In this document: positions 33,208 to 41,861 of the stretch, one piece after another
Numbering within the stretch: position 1 is the first letter of the stretch
Layout of the letters: each line of letters opens with the position of its first letter
Source: Burkholderiales bacterium PBB1
GTDB lineage: Bacteria; Pseudomonadota; Gammaproteobacteria; Burkholderiales; Burkholderiaceae_C
Assembly: GCA_002255905.1 (NCBI GenBank)
Contig: NKIN01000002.1
Coordinates: 1 to 64,000, forward strand
Direction: 5' to 3'
Length of the DNA: 64,000 bases
Translations under genes and position numbers: made by a program
The notes under the pieces: model-generated
Database searches by the model: none
What the model was told of the DNA's origin: nothing
Seen by the model: the letters and a program-made list of their open reading frames with translations, nothing else

Positions 33208-33408
33208 TGTTGATCTCCAGCGGTTGCGGTGGCGATGGAGCGTGCGGCGCTTTGTGATTCTGGAAAAGCAGTCTTTCAAGAACTAAGACATCGAATAAAC
33301 CTGAACAAAAACAGAGGCTTCGGACGCAGACTTTCGGCTGGTGTTGCCACTGGCAACGAGTTTCAACATGCGAGCCGTCTGGCACGTTACCTGTTGGATA
33401 AGCACCCA

Positions 33409-34497
33409 ATGCCTAATGCTCGAATGCCCAATGCTGTCCGGCTGGAGTTCTGTCCTGACTCTCTGGTTCAATCCAATTTGTCGGGGGCGGCCTTCACTGG
33501 CGACTGGCTCTGGGTGGCGGGCGACGAAGCCTGCGGCCTGGACCGACTTCGCCGGCTCGACCCATTTGGGCGCGAAACCCTTCGGTTCGGAGAAGCGCGT
33601 GACTTTCCGCTCGCCGATTTGCTGGATCTGCCCGGCGCGGTCGGAGAAGAGGCCGATCTGGAAGGTATGGCCGTGGCCGACGGCTTCCTCTGGGTGGTGG
33701 GGTCGCACGGCTTGAAGCGCAAGAACGCGAAGCCAGACCGCGGTCACGCTGACAACGCCAAGCGGCTGGCGAAAGTGACGCTGGACGGAAATCGACGTCT
33801 ACTGGCCTGTCTGCCTATCGAGCTTGACGCCAAGGGTGAACCCTGCTTGGTGCGTAAGTCGGGGGACGGCCGACGGGCGATGCGCCTGAAGGGCGATGCG
33901 CAAACGAACCTGCTCACCCGCGCGCTCGCCGATGACCCCCACTTCGGCCCGTACATGGCCATCCCGGGCAAGGACAACGGCTTCGACATCGAAGGACTGG
34001 CTGTGGATGGCCGCAGGCTACTGCTCGGTCTGCGCGGCCCGGTGCTGCGTGGTTGGTCAGCGCTGCTTGAGATCTCTGTGGAGGCTCATGGTGACCAGTT
34101 GCGCATGGCTCCTCTGGACGACCGCGGCACGCTGATCCGCAAGCACTTTCTCCAGCTCGATGGCTTGGGCGTGCGCGACCTGCACTTCTCAGGCGACGAC
34201 CTCTACATCCTGGCCGGTCCGACGATGGTGCTCAACGGCGACATCCGCGTCTTCAAGTGGCCTGCTGCCCGGCAATTGTTCGCCGACAACCGCGAGCCGG
34301 TGCGTTTCGAGTCTGCGTTGATGGAGTCGGTGCCACTGCCGCACGGGCGCGGCACCAACCGTGCCGAGGCCATCTGTGCCTTGCCGCTGGCCCTGTCAGG
34401 CGGCAAGGCGCGCTGGCTCGTGCTGTACGACGCGCCTGGGGCCGATCGCAAAGAGGGTGAGCACACTGTCTTTGGTGATTTGCTGCGTCAGGAATGA
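33409..34497 (+). CDS. DUF3616 protein
   Basis: A protein of about 362 residues from the ATG at 33409 (or 33424). It has recurring W/D/G patterns (LSGAAFTGDWLWVAGDE, LEGMAVADGFLWVVGSHG, IEGLAVDGRRLLLGLRGPV, VRDLHFSGDDLYILAGP) that look like a beta-propeller with about six blades. The DUF3616 family is of unknown function. The upstream in-frame start at 33229 adds a poorly conserved tail and lacks a ribosome site. No signal peptide is seen. The neighbours are stress proteins. Confidence 0.7.
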   Translation: MPNARMPNAVRLEFCPDSLVQSNLSGAAFTGDWLWVAGDEACGLDRLRRLDPFGRETLRFGEARDFPLADLLDLPGAVGEEADLEGMAVADGFLWVVGSHGLKRKNAKPDRGHADNAKRLAKVTLDGNRRLLACLPIELDAKGEPCLVRKSGDGRRAMRLKGDAQTNLLTRALADDPHFGPYMAIPGKDNGFDIEGLAVDGRRLLLGLRGPVLRGWSALLEISVEAHGDQLRMAPLDDRGTLIRKHFLQLDGLGVRDLHFSGDDLYILAGPTMVLNGDIRVFKWPAARQLFADNREPVRFESALMESVPLPHGRGTNRAEAICALPLALSGGKARWLVLYDAPGADRKEGEHTVFGDLLRQE

Positions 34498-34613
34498 GAA
34501 CGACCACGCCAGGCTGCCTCAATAGCCTGAACAGATTGGTTCGCGTGGCCGAGAAAGCTGCGGCCAGTTCGCTGGTCGGTGCAACTGCCAGCTCTGTTTC
34601 GAGGTAACCAAGT

Positions 34614-35132
34614 ATGGAGAAAGTACTCTCAGGGGTCGGGTCGCTGCTCTACGGCATGAGATTCACCATGCTGTTCTTCTATGTGGGTCTGGTAACGATC
34701 ATCTTCGGCATCCTGGGCAAGTTCCTGCTGGAGTCCTACAAGCTGATGAGCGCCTTGCTGTTTGGCCAGCTTGAAAAGATCGAACTGATCATCAAGGTGC
34801 TTGAGTTGGTGGACATGACGATGGTGGCGCAGTTGGTTTGGGTGGTGGCGCTCGCTGGTGTTTCGCTGTTCGTGACCACGGGACACTTCGAAAAGAGGGA
34901 TATGAAAAAGCCCGACTGGCTGGATCACGTCAACACCTACAACCTCAAATTGAAGCTTGCATTCGCCATCATCTCGATATCTGGCGTGCACGCGTTGAAG
35001 ACATACCTGAGTGGCGACTTGAGCTTGGAGAATATCCAGGTCGTGACGTTGGTGGCCGTCATCCACTTCACCTTTGTGCTCTCAGCCATCGGCATTTCTT
35101 TTGCAGAGCGGTTGACCCGGGAAAAGACCTGA
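34614..35132 (+). CDS. YqhA/UPF0114-like inner-membrane protein
   Basis: A 172-residue protein with about four membrane helices. It begins MEKVLSGVGSLLYGMRF and contains FFYVGLVTIIFGILGKF and a third and fourth helix ending near FTFVLSAIGISFAERL. The charged loop FEKRDMKKPDWLDHVN lies between the second and third helix. This matches the UPF0114/YqhA family, whose function is unknown. The next gene starts 14 nt after its stop and is probably co-transcribed. Confidence 0.75.
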   Translation: MEKVLSGVGSLLYGMRFTMLFFYVGLVTIIFGILGKFLLESYKLMSALLFGQLEKIELIIKVLELVDMTMVAQLVWVVALAGVSLFVTTGHFEKRDMKKPDWLDHVNTYNLKLKLAFAIISISGVHALKTYLSGDLSLENIQVVTLVAVIHFTFVLSAIGISFAERLTREKT

Positions 35133-35146
35133 GTGCGCTCTGGGCC

Positions 35147-36091
35147 ATGGACACTCTCCCGGAAATCGACTCCGCATCCCCGTTGCAGTTCATCGTGAAT
35201 GCGTCGGCAGGCAGCAGCGGCGCGGAAGCGACGCGCGAAGTCGTCGAAGCCGCACTACAGGCTGGTGGACGGCAAGGTGAGTTGCTGTTCTGCCATCCTG
35301 CCGAGTTGAGCCGCATCTCGAACCAAGCTGCGACAAGGGCAGTCGCCACTCGCACGGCTGTGGTCGCCGTTGGTGGCGATGGCACTCTCAACACCGTGGC
35401 GCAGGCCGCGCACGCCGCAGGCTGCGCCATGGGGGTGGTGCCACGGGGCACGTTCAACTACTTCGCCCGCACGCATGGCATACCTGCAGACCCGGCCGAT
35501 GCCATCCGTCAGCTGCTGCGCTCGACACCGGCACCGGTTCAAGTGGCCGGCATCAATGACCGGGTGTTCCTGGTCAATGCCAGCGTCGGGCTCTATCCCG
35601 ACCTGCTAGAAGATCGGGAGGCCTACAAGGCCCGATTCGGGCGCAGCCGCTGGGTGGCTTTCGTGGCAGCCTGTGCGACTTTGCTGCGTGCTCAGCGCCG
35701 CTTGCACTTGCACATCGAGATCGGTGGCAAGGTGCGAGATACGCAGACCTTGACGCTCTTCGTGGGCAACAACCGCTTGCAGCTGCAGCAGTTTGGCGCG
35801 GAGCCCGAGGACACACTGTCTGGCACGCCAGGCGATGGCACCATGGCCGCGCTCGTGCTGCGGCCTATCGGGACGCTGTCGATGATTGGATTGATACTGC
35901 ATGGCGCCATGGGCAGATTGGGTGAAGCTGCTGGCGTGGAGCGCTTCGAGTTCGAGCACCTGGTGGTGCGGCCGACGGTGCGGCAGGGCCGCGGCAGCAT
36001 GAAGGTGGCCTTCGATGGCGAAGTGACGATGTTGTCCGCGCCGCTCGACTTCCGCGTACTCGCCAAACCGCTTTATCTGCTGAAACCATAG
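35147..36091 (+). CDS. diacylglycerol-kinase-family lipid kinase
   Basis: A 314-residue protein of the DAGK catalytic family (YegS/BmrU-like). It has FIVNASAGSSGAE at the N-terminus, VAVGGDGTLNTVAQAA as the nucleotide motif (GGDGT) and GVVPRGTFNYFARTHG. A second lobe carries DGEVTML near the C-terminus. It phosphorylates a lipid such as diacylglycerol, with ATP and Mg2+. The open frame extends upstream into yqhA, but the ATG at 35147 fits the family start. It lies downstream of the YqhA-like gene. Confidence 0.8.
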   Translation: MDTLPEIDSASPLQFIVNASAGSSGAEATREVVEAALQAGGRQGELLFCHPAELSRISNQAATRAVATRTAVVAVGGDGTLNTVAQAAHAAGCAMGVVPRGTFNYFARTHGIPADPADAIRQLLRSTPAPVQVAGINDRVFLVNASVGLYPDLLEDREAYKARFGRSRWVAFVAACATLLRAQRRLHLHIEIGGKVRDTQTLTLFVGNNRLQLQQFGAEPEDTLSGTPGDGTMAALVLRPIGTLSMIGLILHGAMGRLGEAAGVERFEFEHLVVRPTVRQGRGSMKVAFDGEVTMLSAPLDFRVLAKPLYLLKP

Positions 36092-36573
36092 TGAGACGCT
36101 GCCCTGATGAACGCTCGCTTCAGCGCCGAGTGGCAGCGAAGGGCCGGCGCCCGATCTTTCAAGCTTGCACAGCTCAATGACCCCGGATCAGATCCGACCT
36201 GAATGCAGCATTGGGAAAAGTGGGTTTTCTTCCGGCAAGTTCGGTTTTTTCTGATATTCAACCTTGGAAGTACAGCTTCTTCCGAAGCGCGACCGTAGGC
36301 ATATTCTGGCCTGTCATCACTTCCGAGTACCGGCACCATGAAGCCGTCTTTGCGCCATGTGTCCTTCGCGATGTTCCAGATCAAGCAGTGTCTGCAGGTC
36401 CTGAAGGAGCATTTCAGAGGATGGGTTCCGCAGCAATCCCCGATGCTCGTGCCCGTCCCAATCTCGGCCAAGCGTCGTACGCGTCAGTCTGGTCGTCGGC
36501 ATTCAATCCATGGCGACTGAGTGCAAAGACCAGCTTGTCACCCTGTATCAACTTGCCTTAATGGAGCACCACC
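36092..36573. other. gene-free stretch of lower GC
   Basis: About 480 bases with no recognisable protein in any frame. A minus-strand frame (36073-36471, 132 codons) has many cysteines but no family and runs across the end of the lipid kinase gene. The centre (36220-36320) is noticeably less GC-rich, with T runs, unlike the host DNA around it. It may be an inactive remnant or a junction. Confidence 0.45.
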
Positions 36574-37008
36574 TTGCGCAGCTACCCCCACAACAGCCCA
36601 GAAGCCGCCGCGCGCATCGTCGCGTTGGTACTCATCTCCGACGGTCACGTTTGCCGTTCCGAGTTCGAGGTCCTCAAGCAGTTGGACGCGGAGCGAGAAC
36701 TCGGGCTGGAGCCACAGATCCTGCCGCACATCGTTCACACCTTGTGCGAAGAACTACTGGCGGGTGGGTACGCGACGGGTTCATTGATTGGTAACGTCGA
36801 TGACAGCGCCTTGGCTTCATTGATGGCAGAGATCTCAGATCCAACGTTGCAGAGCAAGGTGCTGCGGCTGTCCATGGCCGCAGCACGGGCCGATGGCCAC
36901 TTGGCTGATGGAGAAGCCGTGGTTTTGGAGGCCGCTCGGCGCCATTGGAAGCTGGTCGATGGCGAAGAGCCGAGCGCCAAGAAGGTAGCTCACCACCAAG
37001 CGACCTGA
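36574..37008 (+). CDS. TerB-like tellurite-resistance family protein
   Basis: A 144-residue all-helical protein with the TerB-type pattern of two similar halves: IVALVLISDGHVCRSEFEVLKQL and LRLSMAAARADGHLADGEAVVLEAARRHW. The acidic SDGH/ADGH turns are typical for metal-binding TerB folds. It begins with TTG at 36574 with GGAG 7 nt upstream; no better start is present. TerB proteins accompany TerC-type transporters in stress operons. Here a TerC/Alx gene lies 1.6 kb downstream beyond the divergent nhaR pair, so a link is only suggested. Confidence 0.7.
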   Translation: MRSYPHNSPEAAARIVALVLISDGHVCRSEFEVLKQLDAERELGLEPQILPHIVHTLCEELLAGGYATGSLIGNVDDSALASLMAEISDPTLQSKVLRLSMAAARADGHLADGEAVVLEAARRHWKLVDGEEPSAKKVAHHQAT

Positions 37009-37029
37009 TCGATGTCCATCGAGATGCGG

Positions 37030-37911
37030 TCAAGACTGCGCCGCAGCCACCAACTTCGTCACCAGGGGATGGTGCTGGCCGCGTCGCGATCGGATGGCGT
37101 GAATCTCTTCCTTGACATCATCGCTGCTGCCGAGCAATCGTAGTCCGCGTATCAGGCCGATGTCGTCTGCGCCGAGCCGACTGACCGGGAACACGCCAAG
37201 CCCGCGGGCTGCAAACACCGCCAGGAGCGCACTGTCCTCGAACTCGCCGATGATGCGTGGCCGCAGCCCTTGCGTCTCGAACCAGTGGTCCAGCGCCGGT
37301 CGTAGCGCGGAATGTCCCGTAGGCAGAAGCACCGGCAGGTCGTTGAGGCATTGTGGAAAGTGGTCACGCTCGTTCTTGCGGACCAGCCGGGCGGGCCCGT
37401 ACCAGTCGACCGGCGAATCTACGAGCTTCTCGCTGGTAAGGCGCAGGTTCGGGTTGCGCGGCGCGGCCTGGCCAGCGAGCACCAGGTCCAGGTGATGCAG
37501 CGCCAGTTCACTCAGTAGCTGCTCAAACTCTCCTTCGTGGCAGACCAGCCGAAGGTTGGGTGTACTCAACACGGGCTCCAGTAACGCATGGGCGGCGAGC
37601 TTGGATAGACCATCGGAAAGACCGACCGCAAGGCGGGCCACCTTGCCGCTGGCCGCTTCGCGCACCTCGTCAGGGATTCCTTGACCCAGCTGAAAGATTT
37701 CCTCGGCGCGTGCAAAGGCGGCCTGACCCGCTTCGGTGAGGGCCACGCCACGGCCCGACGGCTTGAGGAGCTGGTGGCCTAGCGCCTTCTCTAGCTCGCG
37801 CACCTGCGCGCTGATGGTCTGCACCGCCATGTCTAGCCGCTCAGCGGCGCGGGCGAAGCCGCCTTCCTTGGTGACGACCCAGAAGTAGTGCAGATGACGG
37901 TAGTTCAGCAT
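37030..37911 (-). CDS. nhaR: NhaR, LysR-family regulator
   Basis: A 293-residue LysR-type regulator with an N-terminal HTH (MLNYRHLHYFWVVTKEGGFARAAERLDMAVQTISAQVRELE) nearly identical in pattern to NhaR. The co-inducer domain follows. The E. coli protein senses Na+ and activates nhaA. No nhaA lies in the window, so the target here is more likely the divergent membrane gene at 38022 or the TerC/Alx gene. The ATG at 37911 is chosen because upstream codons are not conserved. It is divergent from the membrane protein gene with 110 bp between, holding inverted repeats. Confidence 0.82.
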   Translation of the reverse strand: MLNYRHLHYFWVVTKEGGFARAAERLDMAVQTISAQVRELEKALGHQLLKPSGRGVALTEAGQAAFARAEEIFQLGQGIPDEVREAASGKVARLAVGLSDGLSKLAAHALLEPVLSTPNLRLVCHEGEFEQLLSELALHHLDLVLAGQAAPRNPNLRLTSEKLVDSPVDWYGPARLVRKNERDHFPQCLNDLPVLLPTGHSALRPALDHWFETQGLRPRIIGEFEDSALLAVFAARGLGVFPVSRLGADDIGLIRGLRLLGSSDDVKEEIHAIRSRRGQHHPLVTKLVAAAQS

Positions 37912-37933
37912 TCGTGTTCCTGTTCGCAAAAAC

Positions 37934-38003
37934 CGAAGTGTGATTACGTTCAGATCTGATTTGTTCGACTCGAATTCATCACCACACTTCGAGCCGTTCG
38001 AAC
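37934..38003. promoter_or_regulatory. inverted repeats between nhaR and the divergent gene
   Basis: CGAAGTGTG (37934-37942) recurs inverted as CACACTTCG (37983-37991). A second, imperfect palindrome has GTTCGACTCGAA (37963-37974) and TTCGAGCCGTTCGAAC (37988-38003). LysR regulators bind such paired sites in divergent promoters. The sites lie between the two starts and could serve NhaR autoregulation and activation of the neighbour. Confidence 0.45.
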
Positions 38004-38021
38004 ACCAGAGAAAGCTCAATC

Positions 38022-38441
38022 ATGTTCTACGCTCTCAGCTGGTTCTTTGTCGTCACTCTGCTTGCGCTGTGGTCGCTGGTCGCCTGGGCTCTGCATGCAA
38101 TCGCTGTATGGACGGTGTCGAATGCGGCCACGCTCACAGGGGTGGCATCTGGCGCTGACGTCATCGCTGTGCCTGGTTGGCTGGCCCTCTGGGTTCCGCC
38201 TGAAGTCGCGCAGTGGGCAAACCGGCTCATGGCAGACGTCGTACCGTTCGTCGACGACTTGCTGATGGCCGCGCCATCGTTGGCGGATGGCCTGAACGTG
38301 GCGACATGGGTGATCTGGGGCATCGGCAGTCTGCTGATTGTCATGCTGGGCGCGGGGCTTCACCTGGTGATCGCGCTGTGGCGCCGCCGCGGCAGCAGCG
38401 GAACCGGTCCCGGTGGCGGCTCTTCGCTGGCGCCAGGCTGA
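38022..38441 (+). CDS. small membrane protein divergent from nhaR
   Basis: A 139-residue protein with two strong membrane helices (about residues 3-33 and 95-120) around a hydrophobic central segment, and a Gly/Ser-rich tail (RRRGSSGTGPGGGSS). I do not recognise a family. It starts with MFYALSWFFVVTLLALWSL. Its position directly across from nhaR suggests regulation by NhaR and a role in ion or pH stress. Confidence 0.6.
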   Translation: MFYALSWFFVVTLLALWSLVAWALHAIAVWTVSNAATLTGVASGADVIAVPGWLALWVPPEVAQWANRLMADVVPFVDDLLMAAPSLADGLNVATWVIWGIGSLLIVMLGAGLHLVIALWRRRGSSGTGPGGGSSLAPG

Positions 38442-38579
38442 CTAATCCGGCTTCATCGTTATCCCCGCGACTGCCACCTGAGAAACAAAAAGCCAGATGT
38501 CGATTTGCTCGGTGTGTCCAGCGGCCTGATGAGCATGGGCACGGCAGTTGTGGCGATCCTCTGAATCTGAAAACAAGAC

Positions 38580-39572
38580 ATGGACGTGTTATTTCCCTTC
38601 CTTACTGCCGACGTTATGGGCAAGCCCGCGTGGGTCTGGCTCACTTTCGTCGGCATCGTCATCACACTGCTGGCCTTTGATCTCGGCGTCCTGCACAAGG
38701 ACGACAAGGAAATCGGCGTTCGCGAGAGCCTGCTTCTCTCGGCCGGCTACATCAGCGTGGCAATGCTCTTCGGCGCCTGGGTCTGGTGGTACCTCGGCCC
38801 ACAAAGCGGCATGGACTACTACACCGGCTTCATGATCGAGAAGTCGCTGTCGATGGACAACGTCTTCGTCATCGCTCTGATCTTCAGCTTCTTCGCTATC
38901 CCTCGGCATTACCAGCATCGCGTGCTCTTCTGGGGCATCCTGGGCGTGATCGTGCTGCGCGCCATCATGATCGGCCTGGGAGCCACATTGGTGAGCCAGT
39001 TCAGTTGGGTGCTGTACCTGTTCGGCGCCTTCCTTATCTTCACCGGCATCAAGATGTGGATCGTTGCTGACCACATGCCTGATATCGCCAATAACCCGCT
39101 GCTGAAATTCCTGAAGCGGCACATGCGCGTGACCGACGGGCTGCGGGGCAACGCCTTCTGGGTGCGTGAGAACGATCCCAAGACGGGCCAGTTGGAGCGC
39201 TTCGCAACGCCCTTGTTCCTGGCCCTGTTGCTGGTGGAGTTCGTTGACCTGATCTTCGCGGTCGACTCGGTGCCGGCGATCTTCGCGATCACCACCGACC
39301 CATACATCGTCTATACCAGCAACATCTTTGCGATCCTGGGCCTGCGTGCGCTTTACTTCGCGCTGGCAGCGATGATCCACCGCTTCAAGTACTTGAAATA
39401 CGCGCTGGCCTTGGTGCTGGTATTCATCGGCAGCAAGATCTTCCTGGTGGGCATCATCGGCAAGATCCCGGCAGTGATCTCGCTGATCGTGACCTTCGGA
39501 CTGATCGCCGCAGGTGTATTGGTGTCACTGTGGAAGACCCGGGGGCAGTCTGCTGCAGCGGAGTCCACATGA
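38580..39572 (+). CDS. TerC/Alx-family membrane protein
   Basis: A 330-residue protein with about nine membrane helices. The TerC hallmarks are IEKSLSMDNVFVIALIFSFFAIP and LLVEFVDLIFAVDSVPAIFA, each with the intramembrane acidic residues of the family (SMDN, DSVP). Alx in E. coli is induced at high pH and affects manganese export. The length agrees with Alx (about 320). I looked for a yybP-ykoY Mn riboswitch in the 138 bp before the ATG and could not find its conserved core. It probably handles Mn or other divalent ions in pH stress. Confidence 0.82.
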   Translation: MDVLFPFLTADVMGKPAWVWLTFVGIVITLLAFDLGVLHKDDKEIGVRESLLLSAGYISVAMLFGAWVWWYLGPQSGMDYYTGFMIEKSLSMDNVFVIALIFSFFAIPRHYQHRVLFWGILGVIVLRAIMIGLGATLVSQFSWVLYLFGAFLIFTGIKMWIVADHMPDIANNPLLKFLKRHMRVTDGLRGNAFWVRENDPKTGQLERFATPLFLALLLVEFVDLIFAVDSVPAIFAITTDPYIVYTSNIFAILGLRALYFALAAMIHRFKYLKYALALVLVFIGSKIFLVGIIGKIPAVISLIVTFGLIAAGVLVSLWKTRGQSAAAEST

Positions 39573-39668
39573 CGTTTTTGCTGCTGGTCGCTTCCAGTCT
39601 CCTGTTCATGACAATGACCGGGACAGTGAGTCGAACCTCGGCCGGCTTAGACCTTGTAAGGGACTGAT

Positions 39669-40145
39669 GTGATCTATGCCACCCTGAAAACTGTTCATGT
39701 GCTGTCGATCATGGTTTGGATCGGTGGCATGGTGTTCGCTCACTTCTTCCTGCGCCCCTCGGTCGCTCAGCTTGAGGCGCCGGTGCGGCTGCGCCTCATG
39801 CATGACGTGCTTGCGCGTTTCTTCCAAGCTGTGTTGGTGGCGTCTCTTCTGACTCTGACCACCGGCGTGTGGATGCTGGGGCGTGTGGCCAAACAAGTGG
39901 TGCAGTCTGGTGGCAACTTCGATATGCCTCTGGCCTGGACCGTCATGGCAGCGTTGGGTGTCGCCATGGTGGCGATCTTCATGCACATCCGCTTCGCGCT
40001 CTTCAAGAAGCTGGACCGAGCCGTGGCAGCGTCTGACTGGGGTGCCGGTGGGGCGGTCCTCACACAGATTCGCACCTGGGTGTCGGTCAATCTCGGCCTG
40101 GGCGTCTTGGTGATGCTCGTCACGCTGATGCGCTGGACGAATTGA
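39669..40145 (+). CDS. CopD-like small membrane protein
   Basis: A 158-residue protein with four membrane helices. Histidine lies in the first helix (TLKTVHVLSIMVWIGGMVFAHFFLRP), in LRLMHDVLARFF and in the third helix (MHIRFALFKKL), a layout like the CopD/YndN membrane domains that bind heme or copper. The start is GTG at 39669 with AAGGG about 6 nt upstream; no ATG is available. It closes the stress block and is convergent with urtE. Confidence 0.65.
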   Translation: MIYATLKTVHVLSIMVWIGGMVFAHFFLRPSVAQLEAPVRLRLMHDVLARFFQAVLVASLLTLTTGVWMLGRVAKQVVQSGGNFDMPLAWTVMAALGVAMVAIFMHIRFALFKKLDRAVAASDWGAGGAVLTQIRTWVSVNLGLGVLVMLVTLMRWTN

Positions 40146-40261
40146 GTCGGAACCCTGCTGACTGCTTCAATGAGCCGTTGACGGCGCCGATCAGTTCAGC
40201 CGCTTCACGTCAACGAGGGTGCATGCGTCGGTATCGCCTCTAAACGGGCTGGTGTCTGGAG

Positions 40262-40969
40262 CTAGATCGACATCTTCGCCCGCACGCCCTCGGCTTCCAT
40301 GTCCTGGCCTCGTCCGCGCTGGATGATCTCGCCACGCTCCATCACCAGGTACTGGTCGGCCAGCTCGGCGGCGAAGTCGTAGTACTGCTCTACCAGAACG
40401 ATCGCCATCTTCTGGCCAGAAGCCATGCCGCGATCGGCCAGCATGCGGATCACGCGGCCGATGTCCTTGATGACGCTGGGCTGGATGCCTTCGGTCGGCT
40501 CGTCGAGGATCAGCAGTTTCGGCCCTGCAGCCAGCGCGCGCGCAATGGCCAACTGCTGCTGCTGGCCGCCCGACAAGTCGCCGCCGCGGCGGTTGATCAT
40601 CTGCTTCAACACCGGAAACAGCTCGAAGATCTGCGGCGGGATCGGCGTGCTGCCGCTCTTGTAGGCCAGGCCCATGCGCAGGTTTTCTTCCACCGTCAGC
40701 CGCCCGAAGATCTCGCGGCCCTGCGGCACATAGCCCACCCCCTTGCGCACCCGCTCGTAAGGCGTGTCGCGCGTGATCGCTGCACCGTCGAGCGTGATGC
40801 TGCCGGTCTTCACGGGCACCACGCCCATCAGGCTTTTCAGCAGCGTGGTCTTGCCCACGCCGTTGCGGCCCAGGATCACCGTGACCTCGCCGGCCCGGGC
40901 CTCGAACCCGACATTGCGCAGGATGTGCGAGCCGCCGTAGTACTGGTTGACACCTTCGACCTTGAGCAT
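40262..40969 (-). CDS. urtE: urea ABC transporter ATPase UrtE
   Basis: A 235-residue branched-chain-type (LivF-like) ATPase: Walker A GRNGVGKTT, signature LSGGQQQQLA, Walker B LLILDEPTEG and switch histidine region VLVEQYYDFA. UrtE ends typically in a short GRGQDMEAEGVR-type tail. It starts at 40969 (MLKVEGVNQYYGGSH), 1 nt after the urtD stop. It hydrolyses ATP for urea import and is the last gene of the urtABCDE operon. In most relatives ureD would follow here; in this window a CopD-like gene faces it. Confidence 0.92.
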   Translation of the reverse strand: MLKVEGVNQYYGGSHILRNVGFEARAGEVTVILGRNGVGKTTLLKSLMGVVPVKTGSITLDGAAITRDTPYERVRKGVGYVPQGREIFGRLTVEENLRMGLAYKSGSTPIPPQIFELFPVLKQMINRRGGDLSGGQQQQLAIARALAAGPKLLILDEPTEGIQPSVIKDIGRVIRMLADRGMASGQKMAIVLVEQYYDFAAELADQYLVMERGEIIQRGRGQDMEAEGVRAKMSI

Positions 40970-40970
40970 C

Positions 40971-41861
40971 TCAACGGCCAAGATAAACCTCCACCACCTT
41001 CTCATTGGCCTGCACTTCGCTCAGCAACCCCTCGGCCAGTACGCTGCCCTCGTGCAGCACGGTCACCTTCTTGCCGTTCCTGCCGTTTTGCGTCAGCTCG
41101 CCGATGAACTTCATGTCGTGCTCGACCACCACCAGCGAATGGCTGCCCTCCAGCGACAGGAACAGCTCGGCGGTGCGTTCGGTCTCTTCGTCGGTCATGC
41201 CTGCCACCGGCTCGTCGAGCAGCAGCAGCTTCGGGTCCTGCATCAGCAGCATGCCGATCTCCAGCCACTGCTTCTGGCCGTGGCTCAGCAGCCCGGCGTT
41301 GCGCTGCGCGCTGTCCTTCAGGTGGATCAGCGTCAGCATCGCGCCGATGCGGTCGAGCTGCTCGCCGTTCAGGCGAAAGAACATCGACGAGCGCACGCCA
41401 CGGTCGGCGCGCAGGGCCAGCTCGAGGTTCTCGAACACGCTCAGCTGCTCGAACACCGTGGGCTTCTGGAACTTGCGACCGATGCCGATCGAGGCGATCT
41501 CGTTCTCGCGCAGGCGCAGCAGGTCGATCGTCGACCCGAAGTAGGCGTGCCCCAGGTCGGGCCGTGTCTTGCCGGTGATCACGTCCATCATCGTGGTCTT
41601 GCCGGCGCCGTTCGGGCCGATGATGCAGCGCAGTTCGCCGGCGCTGATGCTCAACGACAGCGCGTTCAGCGCCTTGAAGCCGTCGAAGCTGACCGTGATG
41701 TCGTCGAGGTACAGGATGGCGCCGTGCGACACGTCCAGCGTGCCCGGTTCGTGCAGCCGTCGGTAGCTGGCCTGGCGCCCTCCGGAGCTGCCCTCGATCG
41801 CGGATTTCTCTTCCCGGGCGCGGCGGATCCGGGCGCCCGCCTTCATCAGGTCGGGGGTCAT
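40971..41861 (-). CDS. urtD: urea ABC transporter ATPase UrtD
   Basis: A 296-residue LivG-like ATPase with Walker A GPNGAGKTT, ABC signature LSHGQKQWLE and Walker B KLLLLDEPVAGM. A 45-residue N-terminal extension (about 1-45) rich in Arg and Glu precedes the domain. The start at ATG 41861 overlaps the urtC stop (ATGA). The frame is open further upstream but only across urtC. It works with UrtE on the UrtBC channel. Confidence 0.9.
   Translation of the reverse strand: MTPDLMKAGARIRRAREEKSAIEGSSGGRQASYRRLHEPGTLDVSHGAILYLDDITVSFDGFKALNALSLSISAGELRCIIGPNGAGKTTMMDVITGKTRPDLGHAYFGSTIDLLRLRENEIASIGIGRKFQKPTVFEQLSVFENLELALRADRGVRSSMFFRLNGEQLDRIGAMLTLIHLKDSAQRNAGLLSHGQKQWLEIGMLLMQDPKLLLLDEPVAGMTDEETERTAELFLSLEGSHSLVVVEHDMKFIGELTQNGRNGKKVTVLHEGSVLAEGLLSEVQANEKVVEVYLGR

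Noticed and set aside
36073-36471. Cys-rich 132-codon minus-strand ORF
   Set aside because: No family, runs across the end of the lipid kinase gene, no ribosome site.
38442-38579. yybP-ykoY manganese riboswitch before the TerC/Alx gene
   Set aside because: Only a short CCTGAGA-like match; the other conserved loops could not be found.
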